Origin: Aequorivita sp. H23M31
Lineage (GTDB): Bacteria; Bacteroidota; Bacteroidia; Flavobacteriales; Flavobacteriaceae
Assembly: GCF_004022485.1 (NCBI RefSeq)
Contig: NZ_CP034951.1
Location: 310,001-374,000 of the forward strand
Direction: 5' to 3'
DNA: 64,000 nt
Shown here: positions 36,384 through 47,000 of the stretch, piece by piece
How positions within the stretch are numbered: position 1 is the first letter of the stretch
Layout: each line of letters begins with the position of its first letter
Program-made: the position numbers and the translations under genes
Notes under the pieces: generated by a model
Told to the model about the DNA's origin: nothing
What the model saw: the letters and a program-made list of their open reading frames with translations, nothing else
The model's database searches: none

Positions 36384-37991
36384 TTAAAATACCACCTCAG
36401 GGTGCACTCCCCATCGGGTCATATCTGAAAAGGCAAAATCCAGTTTATATTTTTCTGGAATCTCACCGTTTAACATGCAGCCTGGTTTAATGGAAGGAAA
36501 CAGTTCCTCATAAGTTATCATATCATTAAAAGAAATACGACGATAAATATGAGAACGGGTCAGATTTTTGGTTTCGTCCAGTCCAGAAGCACCCAAAAGT
36601 TCTACGAAATTCTTAATGGTTTTTTCGTGATAATTGGCCACTCGTACTTTTTTATCCTCGGGCACCAATCCTTTTGTCAATTTTGGATCTTGAGTGGTTA
36701 TTCCCGTAGGGCACTTGTTGGTGTTACATAATAAGGCCTGGATGCATCCCAATGCCAACATCATGGCGCGGGCCTGATAACAGGAATCTGCACCTAAAGC
36801 AATAGCACGTGCCACGTGAAAGGCAGATGTAATTTTACCCGAAGCAATTATTTTAATATGCTGACGGATACCCATCCCTCTTAGGATGTTATGGACAAAA
36901 TCAAGTCCATCTATTAATGGAGCACCTACATAATTACTGAATTCTGGAGGAGCGGCTCCAGTTCCACCTTCACCACCGTCAACCGCAATAAAGTCTGGAT
37001 AAATATCCAGTTCAACCATAGCTTGGCAGATGCCAATAAATTCACTCTTATAACCAATACACAATTTAAACCCAACAGGCTTGCCTCCAGATAAGTCACG
37101 CAGCTCTTTAATGAATTTGACCATTTCCAATGGATTGTTGAAAGCAGAGTGAAATGGTGGCGAATTAACTCTAGTATGTGGTTTGATGTGTCGGATCTTG
37201 GCGATTTCAGCTGAGTTTTTCTCAGCCGGCAGGATACCACCGTGTCCAGGTTTAGCACCTTGTGAAATCTTAAGCTCGATCATTTTCACATTTGGCAGCT
37301 TTGCTTTCTCGGCAAAAAGTTCGGGATTGAAATTTCCGTGTTCATCTCGGCAACCAAAATAAGCCGTGCCAATTTGCCAGATTAAATCTCCCCCGTGTTT
37401 TAAGTGGTAATCACTTAAACCACCTTCACCTGTGTTATGTGCAAAATTTCCAATTTTGGCACCGGCGTTCAAAGACTCAACAGCGGCGGCACTAAGGGCA
37501 CCAAAACTCATTGCAGAAATATTTAGGATACTTGCAGAATAAGGTTGCTTACAATCCTTATTTCCAATCATCACCCGCGGGTCATGATCTAGAGTATCAA
37601 AAGCCTTTGGGGCAATGGAGTGACAGATCCATTCGTATCCTTCGGCATAAACGTCCAGTTGCGTACCGAAAGGGATGGTATCACGAACCGCCTTTGCTCT
37701 TTGATAAACAGTAGAACGATCCACTCGGTTAAAGGGACGTCCGTCGATATCAGATTCGATAAAATACTGGTACATTTTTGGTCGTAATTCCTCCAGCACG
37801 TAACGCAATCTTCCCAATACGGGATAATTACGCATAACAGTATGATGTGTCTGGGAAATGTCATAATATCCCAGAATAGTAAATGCCAAAACAATTGCAG
37901 AAACTACATACCAATTTGAACTCAGAAAAAATCCAAGGGCAAGGGATATCAATAGGGAAATAGTCGAAATAATATAAAACTGGGTGCGCAT
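36384..37991 (-). CDS. FMN-binding glutamate synthase family protein (GltB-like, membrane-anchored)
   Basis: A protein of 535 residues. Residues 5-42 form two membrane helices. The rest is the FMN/[3Fe-4S] synthase domain of GltB: SMSFGALS, HNTGEGGLSDYH, KISQGAKPGHGG, the VDGGEGGTGAAP FMN loop, and the iron-sulfur motif LLCNTNKCPTGI (with C in LGCIQ). It lacks the glutaminase domain, so it is not a complete glutamate synthase; relatives are stand-alone oxidoreductases with unknown partner. Single gene. Confidence 0.88.
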   Translation of the reverse strand: MRTQFYIISTISLLISLALGFFLSSNWYVVSAIVLAFTILGYYDISQTHHTVMRNYPVLGRLRYVLEELRPKMYQYFIESDIDGRPFNRVDRSTVYQRAKAVRDTIPFGTQLDVYAEGYEWICHSIAPKAFDTLDHDPRVMIGNKDCKQPYSASILNISAMSFGALSAAAVESLNAGAKIGNFAHNTGEGGLSDYHLKHGGDLIWQIGTAYFGCRDEHGNFNPELFAEKAKLPNVKMIELKISQGAKPGHGGILPAEKNSAEIAKIRHIKPHTRVNSPPFHSAFNNPLEMVKFIKELRDLSGGKPVGFKLCIGYKSEFIGICQAMVELDIYPDFIAVDGGEGGTGAAPPEFSNYVGAPLIDGLDFVHNILRGMGIRQHIKIIASGKITSAFHVARAIALGADSCYQARAMMLALGCIQALLCNTNKCPTGITTQDPKLTKGLVPEDKKVRVANYHEKTIKNFVELLGASGLDETKNLTRSHIYRRISFNDMITYEELFPSIKPGCMLNGEIPEKYKLDFAFSDMTRWGVHPEVVF

Positions 37992-38762
37992 AATCGAATT
38001 TTATTGAATAAAAAGCTCTATTTCAGGAGTTGAAATCGTTTTTTGGAAAAATAGATGATTGACAATCAATGGTTTGCGGAAAGTGATTATTAGGTGCAAA
38101 TTACAATTAAATTCTGAAATAAAAATGAAAAACCTATTAAAGAGAAGTTAAGGCTAATATTTAAAATCGGTCTAATTTTAGTAGGGGTTAAAACGAAATT
38201 TCATCCTATGTAAGTGAAGACATTATTATGGCGAAATTCGATTTATTTTTGGTTTTATTTGCGTACGGGGCGTCCTTATTCTATCATCCTTGTCGTCTTA
38301 GTCTTTCTTTAGAAGCAAGAATGCCGAAAGGATTAAATTTATCGATTGCATTTAATAGATGTTTTTCGCCTATTTCAAATAAACATCTGGGTAGTTAAAA
38401 TCTGATAATACCGGATAATATTTTTTTGAGAAAACTATTAGAGCCAACCATTTCAAAATTATTTAAGGATGCAACTAAAATAGAATTTTCAACTGAAGTT
38501 TATAAATGAAATTCAAACCAATGGTTTAGATATTTGTACCTAATATGATTGCTAATTATAATGCAGATTTCCACACTTCAGAATATTGCTAAAGTTGCAG
38601 TCTTATACCGAAATTGTTTTTTTCCAAATCCCTTTTTCCAAATTCTTTCAATCTAATAAAATTGATTCTGTAAAACTTATATAAATCTTCTCGATTAAAA
38701 GATTAGTAATTTGGGCTTATTAAATTTGTGTATCTTAAGTCTCAATTTTAAAAAATGATATT
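37992..38762. other. 771-base gap with no supported gene
   Basis: AT-rich. A 56-codon frame from ATG 38228 (MAKFDLFLVLFAYG) to TAA near 38398 starts like a signal peptide but has no family look; other frames are short. No repeat was recognised. Confidence 0.4.
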
Positions 38763-39356
38763 ATGAAGAAATTTATGGTTATAGCTGTAATTTTTGTTGG
38801 CCTGACAGCCTTTTCCCAATCAAAAATCCTTCCAGCAGAAGTACAGATAAAAATGGCACTTTTAGCTGCTCCTGAAATGTATCGTGATGATGCGACAGTT
38901 TTAGGGTATGATAAGGATGGTAGACTTATCACCCTTCGCCAAGGAAATAATGGAATGATCTGTCTGGCGGATGATCCCAATAAAGAGGGAATAAGTATTG
39001 CGTGTTATAGTAAGGAGTTGGAACCTTTTATGGCACGAGGCCGTGCGTTAATTGCGGAAGGAAAAACTGAGGCCGAAAAGCGCGAGGTTCGTAAAAAGGA
39101 AATAGATGCCGGAACATTGAAAATGCCGGATGAGCCTGCCATGGTATATGTTTTAAGCGCTGAAGATAAGGATTTGGATCCTGAAACCGGTGAACTTACA
39201 ACCAGTTGGACCCGATATGTTTTGTACAAACCATACATGACAGGGGAAAGCACGGGATTGCCCACGAAACCGCAAGCGCCCGGAATGCCATGGTTAATGG
39301 ACGCTAACACTCACCGGTCGCATATTATGATCAGCCCCGCTAAGCCTCAGAAATAA
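38763..39356 (+). CDS. secreted protein of unknown function
   Basis: A protein of 197 residues with a signal peptide (MKKFMVIAVIFVGLTAFSQ, cleaved near residue 19). The mature part has GYDKDGRLITLRQGNNGMICLADDP, an acidic/basic helix around residues 100-120, and a C-terminal ANTHRSHIMISP. One internal cysteine pair (MICLADD, SIACYS). No family recognised with confidence. The ACYS and HRSHIM segments are the best search handles. Single gene between two gaps. Confidence 0.6.
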   Translation: MKKFMVIAVIFVGLTAFSQSKILPAEVQIKMALLAAPEMYRDDATVLGYDKDGRLITLRQGNNGMICLADDPNKEGISIACYSKELEPFMARGRALIAEGKTEAEKREVRKKEIDAGTLKMPDEPAMVYVLSAEDKDLDPETGELTTSWTRYVLYKPYMTGESTGLPTKPQAPGMPWLMDANTHRSHIMISPAKPQK

Positions 39357-39426
39357 TTGATAGAATCGGGTTTTTGGGATGGATACTTTCAGAGGAGTAT
39401 GTTTTGAAAATCAACTAAGATCAAAT

Positions 39427-39465
39427 AAAAAAGGCATAATATCAGAAACTCCGGTATTATGCCTT
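39427..39465 (-). terminator. terminator for the minus-strand gene at 39489
   Basis: The stem AAGGCATAATA (39431-39441) / TATTATGCCTT (39455-39465) is followed on the minus strand by a T run; it lies 24 nt after that gene's stop and can act weakly on the plus strand. Confidence 0.75.
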
Positions 39466-39488
39466 AAATGTTTATTGAGATTGATTTA

Positions 39489-39923
39489 TTATAATGTCAA
39501 ACTGAGAAAGCCCTTTTTCTGAAGCATTAAATTGTATGAAAATGCATTATCTACTGTTTTTATATAGTTTGATAATTTTCCAGAATTATTGGAATATTTT
39601 TTTAGAGAAAGCTCGCAAACCATAAGACGTATTTCCATTTCATCAAACATCTTTGCATATTTTTCTGCTATATTTTCATCAGTCAATGTTGCAACTTCCT
39701 TTCCGTAAAGGACAATTTGAAAATCTCCGAAGGCTTTTTCATCTTCCTTCATTAGTTGTGTAGCCGCCATTAAAATGGGTTCCAATTGTTCTACGCTCTG
39801 GGTTAATACAATATAATTAGACAATTCTTGCTTTTGTTCCTGGGCCTGTCTGCTCGTCATTTTTTGCGCGTTCGCACCAACTAGGATAAATGATAGAATA
39901 ATTGTGGAAATGATTGTTTTCAT
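39489..39923 (-). CDS. small secreted protein of unknown function
   Basis: A protein of 144 residues. The start at 39923 puts a signal peptide at the N-terminus (IISTIILSFILVGANAQ). The mature part is mostly helical (MTSRQAQEQKQELSNYI, LEPILMAATQLMKED, MFDEMEIRLMVCELSLKKY). No known family. The longer frame to 39980 adds 19 residues before the signal peptide and is unlikely. Confidence 0.6.
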   Translation of the reverse strand: MKTIISTIILSFILVGANAQKMTSRQAQEQKQELSNYIVLTQSVEQLEPILMAATQLMKEDEKAFGDFQIVLYGKEVATLTDENIAEKYAKMFDEMEIRLMVCELSLKKYSNNSGKLSNYIKTVDNAFSYNLMLQKKGFLSLTL

Positions 39924-40097
39924 ATTTGATGATTTAGAGTTATTAGTCCCCGAATATAAAGAAATAACAATTACAAACAACTTCGGACTTTTACTTTAAA
40001 CCTTGGGTAAAAAGAACTTGTAAGCTACCTTCAGTTTTAAGAGTGTAAATATTTATGCTGTGTAATAAATGTTACAGAACACGGTTTTCGGAAGGCC

Positions 40098-40105
40098 TAT
40101 GTTTG
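40098..40105 (+). promoter_or_regulatory. -7 promoter box before the DUF302 gene
   Basis: TATGTTTG, a full match to TAnnTTTG, 22 nt before the ATG at 40128. A -33 element is not clear. Confidence 0.5.
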
Positions 40106-40127
40106 TGCCATATAAAGAAATTTAATA

Positions 40128-40517
40128 ATGAGTTACTACATCAATACTACTTTAGAAAACACCACTTTTCAAAAGGCCCGGGAAAAAACAATTTCCGCTC
40201 TGAAAAAGGAAGGTTTCGGTGTTTTGACTGAGATAGACATAAAAGCGACTTTAAAAAAGAAATTGGATGCCGATTTCTATAATTATACAATTTTGGGAGC
40301 TTGTAATCCTGGATTGGCCTATCAGGCCTTACAAGCAGAAAATAAAATAGGCACTATGCTGCCCTGCAATGTAATTGTACAAGAACGGGAACAAGGTACT
40401 ATAGAAATATCTGCAGTAGATCCAGCGGCTTCAATGATGGCCGTAGATAATGAATCTTTGGCTGGAATAGCTACAGATGTTCGGGAAAAATTGACGAAAG
40501 TTATTAAAAGCATTTAG
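40128..40517 (+). CDS. DUF302 domain protein
   Basis: A cytoplasmic protein of 129 residues that is one DUF302 domain: FQKAREKTISALKKEGFGVLTEIDI, then ILGACNPGLAYQAL with the conserved Cys-Asn-Pro, then LLPCNVIVQE-type strand (here MLPCNVIVQER) and ISAVDPAASM. The two cysteines could bind a metal or haem; the family's role is unproven. It is often next to sulfur or metal-efflux genes, and here the efflux operon begins 215 nt downstream after a terminator. Confidence 0.9.
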   Translation: MSYYINTTLENTTFQKAREKTISALKKEGFGVLTEIDIKATLKKKLDADFYNYTILGACNPGLAYQALQAENKIGTMLPCNVIVQEREQGTIEISAVDPAASMMAVDNESLAGIATDVREKLTKVIKSI

Positions 40518-40566
40518 AAACGTTTTTTGGTTGGTTCGTTTCTAGATAGATAGTTGATTTGGTTTT

Positions 40567-40600
40567 TAAAAAGCACCCTACTCCTCAGGGTGCTTTTTAA
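40567..40600 (+). terminator. terminator of the DUF302 gene
   Basis: The arms AAAAAGCACCCT and AGGGTGCTTTTT with a 7-nt loop, 50 nt after the stop. Confidence 0.85.
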
Positions 40601-40704
40601 TTTAATTTTTCGACATCCAACTTCACTTGCCCGCAACTAGCATCTGTCATCCAACCTTATATTTTTTGGTAACATTAGTTACTGAGGGAACCTATTTTGT
40701 GACT

Positions 40705-40712
40705 TATGTTTG
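40705..40712 (+). promoter_or_regulatory. -7 promoter box of the RND efflux operon
   Basis: TATGTTTG, 20 nt before the TolC-family ATG. Confidence 0.5.
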
Positions 40713-40732
40713 CATCAAAATAATTTCAAAAA

Positions 40733-42034
40733 ATGAAAATCAACAATATAATAGGTGCTTTTTGCTTCTTACCGGCATTTGCTATTGCCCAGCAGACCGT
40801 GCCGATTTCCAAGGCTGAGGTTTTGGAGAAAGTAGTTCAACAAAATAGAAAACTTAAAATAGGGGAGCAGGAAGTACTTTCAGCCAAAGGAGATTTTAAT
40901 CAGACCAATGCGGTATTTTTACCCAATATCAGCGCTTCCCATTCTGCTATGGCAACCACAAATCCATTAATGGCTTTTGGGTTTAAATTGAATCAGGAAA
41001 TAGTCACCCAAGCTGATTTCGATCCCAATAAACTGAACAATCCCTCTCAGATAAATATGTATGCTACAAAGTTTGAAGTGCAGCAACCTATCATCAACGT
41101 TGACGGAATTTTCCAAAGGAAAGCTGCCCGAGCCAAATGGGAAGCTACCAGAATGCAATTGGCTCGCACCGGAGATTATCTTTTCCTTGAAACTGAAAAA
41201 GCCTATATGCAATTACAGCTCGCGTATAAAAATGTTACCGTTTTAGAATCCGCTTTAAAGGCCGGCGAAGAAAACCTTCGTTTGGCGAATAATAGTTTTA
41301 AGCAAGGTTACCTACAACAAAGTGATGTTTTGTCCGTGCAAGTTCGGGTGACCGAAATAGAAAATCAACTTCAATACGCGAAGAGCAATATTATAAATGC
41401 CTCCGAATATCTTGCAGTTTTAATGAATGAAGATTTAGAAGGGATTTTGAAACCAACAGATTCCTTAACGGTTACTTCGGAATTGATTTCACTTGAAAAT
41501 TCTTTGGATTCCCGATCCGATGTAAAAGCGATGGAATTTGCAACCGAAGCATACAAGCAAAATCACAAAGCTGATAAAATGGCTTTTCTGCCACGTTTAA
41601 ATGCCTTTGGAAGCTACGAACTTTATGATGATGAAATTTTTCAAGGAGATGCCAACGGATATTTGTTCGGTGCCGCTTTAACCTGGAACATTTTTGAAGG
41701 CTCCAAACGCTTCGGTAAATCTCAGTCCAGCAAAGCTGAATTTAACAAGGCAAATCTGGAACTGGAGCAATACAAATCTGAAAGTCAGTTAGAAGTAAAC
41801 AAAGCAAAGCGGATGTTAGAGGATGCCAAAAACAATCTAAGATTAACCGCACTGGCACTTCAACAATCTGAAGAAGCTTTAAGAATCCGTACCAACAGAT
41901 TTAAGGAAGGACTTGAACGAACTACGGATTTATTAACTGCCGAAACGCAATTCTCACAAAAGCAATTAGAATATTTCAACACGGTTTTCCAGCATAATTA
42001 CGCCTTGGCGTACCTAAAGTTTCTGACGAAATAA
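40733..42034 (+). CDS. TolC-family outer-membrane efflux protein
   Basis: A protein of 433 residues: signal peptide (IIGAFCFLPAFAIAQ, about 1-19), then two repeats of long coiled helices with barrel strands (YMQLQLAYKNVTVLESALKA; KQGYLQQSDVLSVQ; LTWNIFEGSKRFGKSQSS; FKEGLERTTDLLTAE). The R-F-K-x-G-x-x-x-x-x-D-L-L motif near the end is typical. It forms the outer channel of the pump made with the next two genes. The repeats between it and the adaptor (42088-42830) are long but the three genes keep one direction and order. Confidence 0.92.
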   Translation: MKINNIIGAFCFLPAFAIAQQTVPISKAEVLEKVVQQNRKLKIGEQEVLSAKGDFNQTNAVFLPNISASHSAMATTNPLMAFGFKLNQEIVTQADFDPNKLNNPSQINMYATKFEVQQPIINVDGIFQRKAARAKWEATRMQLARTGDYLFLETEKAYMQLQLAYKNVTVLESALKAGEENLRLANNSFKQGYLQQSDVLSVQVRVTEIENQLQYAKSNIINASEYLAVLMNEDLEGILKPTDSLTVTSELISLENSLDSRSDVKAMEFATEAYKQNHKADKMAFLPRLNAFGSYELYDDEIFQGDANGYLFGAALTWNIFEGSKRFGKSQSSKAEFNKANLELEQYKSESQLEVNKAKRMLEDAKNNLRLTALALQQSEEALRIRTNRFKEGLERTTDLLTAETQFSQKQLEYFNTVFQHNYALAYLKFLTK

Positions 42035-42087
42035 AGATTAAGAAAAATTAAATAGAAACTTTTTTTTCCACCGAAAACAAAACTAAA

Positions 42088-42830
42088 ATGTCAAGGTGAG
42101 CGCAGTGGAAATCCTTTTGAAATCGAAATCGAAATCGAAATCGAAATTGAAATCGAAATCGAAATTGAAATCGAAAACAAGCAATAATGTCAGGGTGAGC
42201 GCAGTCGAACCCCATTTGAAAACGAAATCGAAATCGAAAACGAAATTGAAAACGAGAACGAAATCGAAAACAAAACTAAAATGTCAGGGTGAGCGCAGTC
42301 GAAACCCTTTTGAAATCGAAATCGAAATCGAAATCGAAATCGAAATTGAAATCGAAATTGAAATCGAAATCGAAATCGAAATCGAAATCGAAATCGAAAT
42401 TGAAATCGAAAACAAAACTAAAATGTCAGGTTGAGCGCAGTCGAAACCCTTTTACAATCGAAATCGAAATTGAAATCAAAATCGAAATCGAAAACAAAAC
42501 TAAAATGTCAGGGTGAGCGCAGTCGAAACCCTTTTGAAATCGAAATCGAAATCGAAATCGAAATCGAAATTGAAATCGAAAACAAAACTAAAATGTCAGG
42601 ATGAGCGCAGTCGAACCCCTTTAGAAATCGAAATCGAAATCGAAATCGAAATTGAAATCGAAATTGAAATCGAAAACAAGCAATAATGTCAGGGTGAGCG
42701 CAGTCGAACCCCTTTTGAAATAGAAACCACTCGATGTATAGAATTCGATTAGTAAATTAAAAAAAAATGAAAATTTATAAGTAAACACGAATTCTTTTCT
42801 CCCTTCGGGGGACAGGGGGACCGATAAAAC
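42088..42830. repeat. large intergenic repeat block: GAAATC tracts plus GTGAGCGCAGTCGAA modules
   Basis: Seven modules of 80-140 nt start near 42088, 42187, 42280, 42422, 42506, 42592 and 42685. Each has ATGTCAGGGTGAGCGCAGTC, a short link (AACCCTTTTG), and a run of GAAATC hexamers of different length. A CCCTTCGGGGGACAGGGGG module closes the block (42800). Hexamers are a multiple of three, so long open frames (42096-42516) arise by accident. The block lies inside the efflux operon, in the 824 nt between the TolC and adaptor genes. Confidence 0.85.
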
Positions 42831-42858
42831 TAAACCCATTTTAAATAAAGCTATTAAT

Positions 42859-43938
42859 ATGAAACCATTATATACAACTCTGCTTATTTCAACCTTCTTC
42901 TTACTTGGAAGCTGCGGTGATTCCCAAAAGGAAACTGCCATCGACCAAACTCCTGCAGTGCCAGTCACTGTTAGTTCGGTTGGGGCAGAAAACAATACTC
43001 CATTTTTAACTGCAAGTGGAAAAATTGAAGCAGCAAACAGTTCTACTCTCAGTACAAGGATGATGGGTTTTGTGAATAAAATCCACGTAAATGTTGGTCA
43101 AAAAGTTAGCAGGGGACAATTGTTGGTAAGCATTAACAATTCCGATTTATCTGCAAAACAGGCGCAAACAAATGCTGGAATCACTGAGGCTCAGGCAGCC
43201 TTTAACAATGCCGAAAAGGATTATCAACGCTTTCAAAACCTTTTTGCTGAAAATAGTGCAAGCCAAAAAGAACTTGACGACCAACGCGCTCGTTACGAAA
43301 TGGCAAAAGCCAGATTGGAAGGAGCCAAACAGATGCGGAACGAAGTGCAGTCGCAGTTTGCCTATGTGGATCTCCGTGCTCCTTTCGACGGTGTAATTAC
43401 CAATAAATACATTGACGAAGGAGATATGGCAAATCCAGGAATGCCACTTATTTCTGTTGAAGGTCAAGGTGGATTTGAAGTTACCGCTTCGGTACCAGAA
43501 AGTGAAATCTCAAAGATCAATTCTGGAACAGAGGTAAAGGTATTGGTAAAATCACTCGGGACCGAACTATCAGGGAATGTTACCGAGGTAAGTTCTTCCG
43601 CTAGAAATACGGGAGGTCAATATCTTGTAAAAGTGGCTTTAGATAAAACTGATTCCAACATTCTTTCGGGAATGTATGCTACTGTTCAATTTCCTGTGGA
43701 AAAGAGTACTGATAGCTCAATGATTTTGATTCCGATAGAAGCGCTTGTAACCCGCGGAGAATTGACAGGAATTTATACTGTAAGCCAGAGCAACACGGCT
43801 ATTCTTCGCTGGTTGCGTTTGGGCCGTACTTATGGTGATAAAGTGGAAGTACTTTCTGGACTTGCCCCAGATGAGCAATTTATTGTTTCAGCCGAAGGAA
43901 AACTTTACAACGGTGCAAAATTAACCATTAAAGGATAG
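42859..43938 (+). CDS. RND efflux periplasmic adaptor (membrane fusion protein)
   Basis: A lipoprotein of 359 residues (lipobox LLGSCGDS). Order: first lipoyl half (VNKIHVNVGQKVSRGQLLVSI), alpha-hairpin (about 95-160, coiled coil), second lipoyl half (VDLRAPFDGVITNKYIDEGDMANPG), beta-barrel, and a membrane-proximal domain ending YNGAKLTIKG. It bridges the inner-membrane pump and TolC. It lies 91 nt upstream of the permease gene. Confidence 0.92.
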   Translation: MKPLYTTLLISTFFLLGSCGDSQKETAIDQTPAVPVTVSSVGAENNTPFLTASGKIEAANSSTLSTRMMGFVNKIHVNVGQKVSRGQLLVSINNSDLSAKQAQTNAGITEAQAAFNNAEKDYQRFQNLFAENSASQKELDDQRARYEMAKARLEGAKQMRNEVQSQFAYVDLRAPFDGVITNKYIDEGDMANPGMPLISVEGQGGFEVTASVPESEISKINSGTEVKVLVKSLGTELSGNVTEVSSSARNTGGQYLVKVALDKTDSNILSGMYATVQFPVEKSTDSSMILIPIEALVTRGELTGIYTVSQSNTAILRWLRLGRTYGDKVEVLSGLAPDEQFIVSAEGKLYNGAKLTIKG

Positions 43939-44029
43939 TGATGAAATGCGCACCCGCAATTATTAAATCAACTAAAGATGGATTGTTGGCGCATTCCATC
44001 TCACCTATAAAATCAAATATTCAATAGAG

Positions 44030-47000
44030 ATGAAGGACGGTATAGCAGGCAGGATTGCCAAACTTTTTATAGGCTCAAAGCTTACGGTTTTACTGATGAT
44101 CGTGTTTATGGTCATTGGAGTTTACAGTTCGTTTTTGATTCCTCGCGAGGAAGAACCTCAGATTGACGTGCCAATGGCAGACATTTTTGTGGGCTATCCA
44201 GGAGCGAGTCCAACGGAAGTGGAATCCAGGGTAGTAAAACCCTTGGAAAAATTGGTTTCCAATATTCCCGGAGTTGAATATGTGTATTCTACATCATCCA
44301 AAGAAGGAGCGATGGTAATAGTGCAATTCTTTGTGGGAGAAGATATAGAACGTTCCTTCGTAAAACTCTATAACGAAATGAACAAGCATATGGACAAAAT
44401 GCCTCCGGGCGTAACCATGCCGCTTGTGAAAACCCGTGCGATTGATGACGTTCCAATGTTGGGACTCACATTATGGAGCGAAAATTATGACGATTTCCAA
44501 TTAAAGCAGATTGCCGATGTACTGACGCAAGAAATTGAAAAGGTGGAAAAAGTTTCTGCCACTCAAAAAATAGGAGGTAGAAACAGGCAAGTGAGAGTTG
44601 TACTTGACAAAGATAAATTGGCCGCCAGTGGACTGGATTTCTTGGGAGTGTCTGAAATAATTAAAGCAAACAACCAGCAAATGAGCTCGGGTAGTTTTGA
44701 TAAGATTGATACCGAGTTTTTAGTCACTACCGGAAATTTCCTAAAAACAGCTTCGGATGTTGAAAATATAGTGGTTGGAGTTCAACAAAATCAGCCGGTT
44801 TATTTAAAGCAGGTTGCCACTATAAATGATGGTCCTGAAATACCCAGTAAATATGTTTCATTTGGTTATGGCGCAGGAAGTGAACTCGCTAACGATTTCA
44901 GATCAGAATATCCAGCGGTAACAATTTCCGTGGCAAAACGAAAGGGAGCGGACGCCATGAAAATTGCTGATGTTATTCTTGATAAGGTAGATCATTTGCG
45001 AAGCAACCTGATTCCTGATGATGTTCACGTAGAGGTTACCCGAAATTATGGTGAAACAGCATCCCAAAAAGTTTCCGAATTGCTGATGCACCTTATGGGA
45101 GCAATCTTGGCAGTGACCATGGTCGTTATGTTAGCAATGGGATGGCGTGGTGGATTGGTAGTATTTCTTTCAGTGCCAATTACCTTCGCATTAACATTAT
45201 TGAGTTATTACTTGCTCGATTATACGTTGAACAGAATTACACTTTTCGCCCTGGTATTTGTTACGGGTATTGTGGTTGACGACTCCATAATTATTGCGGA
45301 AAATATGCACCGCCACTTTAAGATGAAACGCTTGCCGTTTAAACAAGCCGCCATTTATGCCATTAACGAAGTAGGAAACCCAACAATACTAGCTACGCTG
45401 ACAGTTATTGCCTCAGTTTTACCAATGGCCTTTGTCTCGGGATTAATGGGTCCATATATGTCACCTATGCCAATTGGAGCGTCTATCGCGATGATTCTAT
45501 CATTGTTTGTCGCCTTGACGATTACTCCATATTTGGGTTATATATTTCTCCGTGAGAAAGAGAGACCTGCCCGCCGAGGTGGGAAGGGAAAGAAACCGAA
45601 AGTGGAGAAAACTTTGGAAGAAACTTTTATTTACAGAATCTATTCAAAATATGAAACACCGCTTCTAGAAAACAAAAAAACACGGATTCTGTTTTTGGGA
45701 ATTACGGTTGTTATGCTTTTCGGCTCTGTGATGTTATTTTTCACCAAATCTGTTGCAGTAAAAATGCTGCCTTTCGATAACAAGAATGAAATGCAAGTGG
45801 TAATCGATATGCCCGAAGGAACCACGTTGGAAAGAACAGCTGTGGTAGCTAAGGAAATTGGGCAGTATCTTTCCACTCAGCCTTTAGTAGTGAATTATCA
45901 AAATTATGTTGGTACGTCTGCACCTATAACCTTTAATGGATTGGTGCGGCACTACGACCTTCGAGGAGGAAGCAATATGGCGGATATTCAGGTAAATCTT
46001 ATTGACAAGGGTGAAAGAAGTATTCAAAGCCACGGTATTGCCAAGCAATTACGACCTGGAATTCAGGAAATTGGTAAAAAATTTGGAGCCAATGTGAAAA
46101 TTGTAGAAGTCCCACCTGGACCACCTGTTCTTTCCACCATCGTTGCTGAAATCTATGGTCCAGATTACGATCAACAAATTGCGGTTGCAAAGCATGTCGA
46201 AAACATTTTGAACGATACAGAAGATGTGGTAGATGTGGACTGGATGGTAGAGGCAGACCAGAAAGAGTACGAATTTGTAATTGATAAAGAAAAGGCGATG
46301 CGCTACGGTGTGGCTCCGCAACAGATTGTGCATACTATGAACTTAGCGCTTTCTGAAAGACCACTAACTCAACTATATGACGAAAAAGTTACCGAGCAAG
46401 TGGGAATATTGCTCTCTTTAGCCGAAAAGGAAAAGTCCACCTTACAGGATATCGCACAGTTAAAAATTGCTTCCAAACAAGGAAATATGGTTTCTGTGGG
46501 AGATTTGGTAGATATTCAGGAGACTATTAGAGCCAAGAGCATTTACCGCAAAAACCAAAAACGTGTAGTTTACGTTTTAGCTGATATGGCTGGGGAACTT
46601 GAAAGTCCTGTTTATGCTATTTTGGGAATGACCGATAAATTGAATAAAATTGAATTACCCGTAGGTTATAAAATGAATGAACTCTATTTAGGACAACCTG
46701 AATATGAAGATGATTTCACTGTAAAATGGGATGGAGAATGGCAGATAACCCTAGAAGTATTCCGCGATTTGGGAATTGCATTTTTGGGGGTAATAATCAT
46801 TATCTACATTTTAATTGTCGGGTGGTTCCAAAACTTCAAAGCTCCAATTGTAATGATGGTAGCCATTCCATTATCATTAATAGGAATTGTACTCGGCCAC
46901 TGGGTTTTGGGTGCGTTCTTTACCGCAACTTCCTTTATCGGAATGATTGCCCTCGCTGGGATAATGGTGCGGAATTCGGTGCTCCTAATCGACTTTATAA

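Noticed and set aside
42096..42516. Lys/Ser-rich and Glu/Ile-rich open frames
   Set aside because: They are translations of the GAAATC hexamer tracts; the hexamer length keeps frames open by chance.
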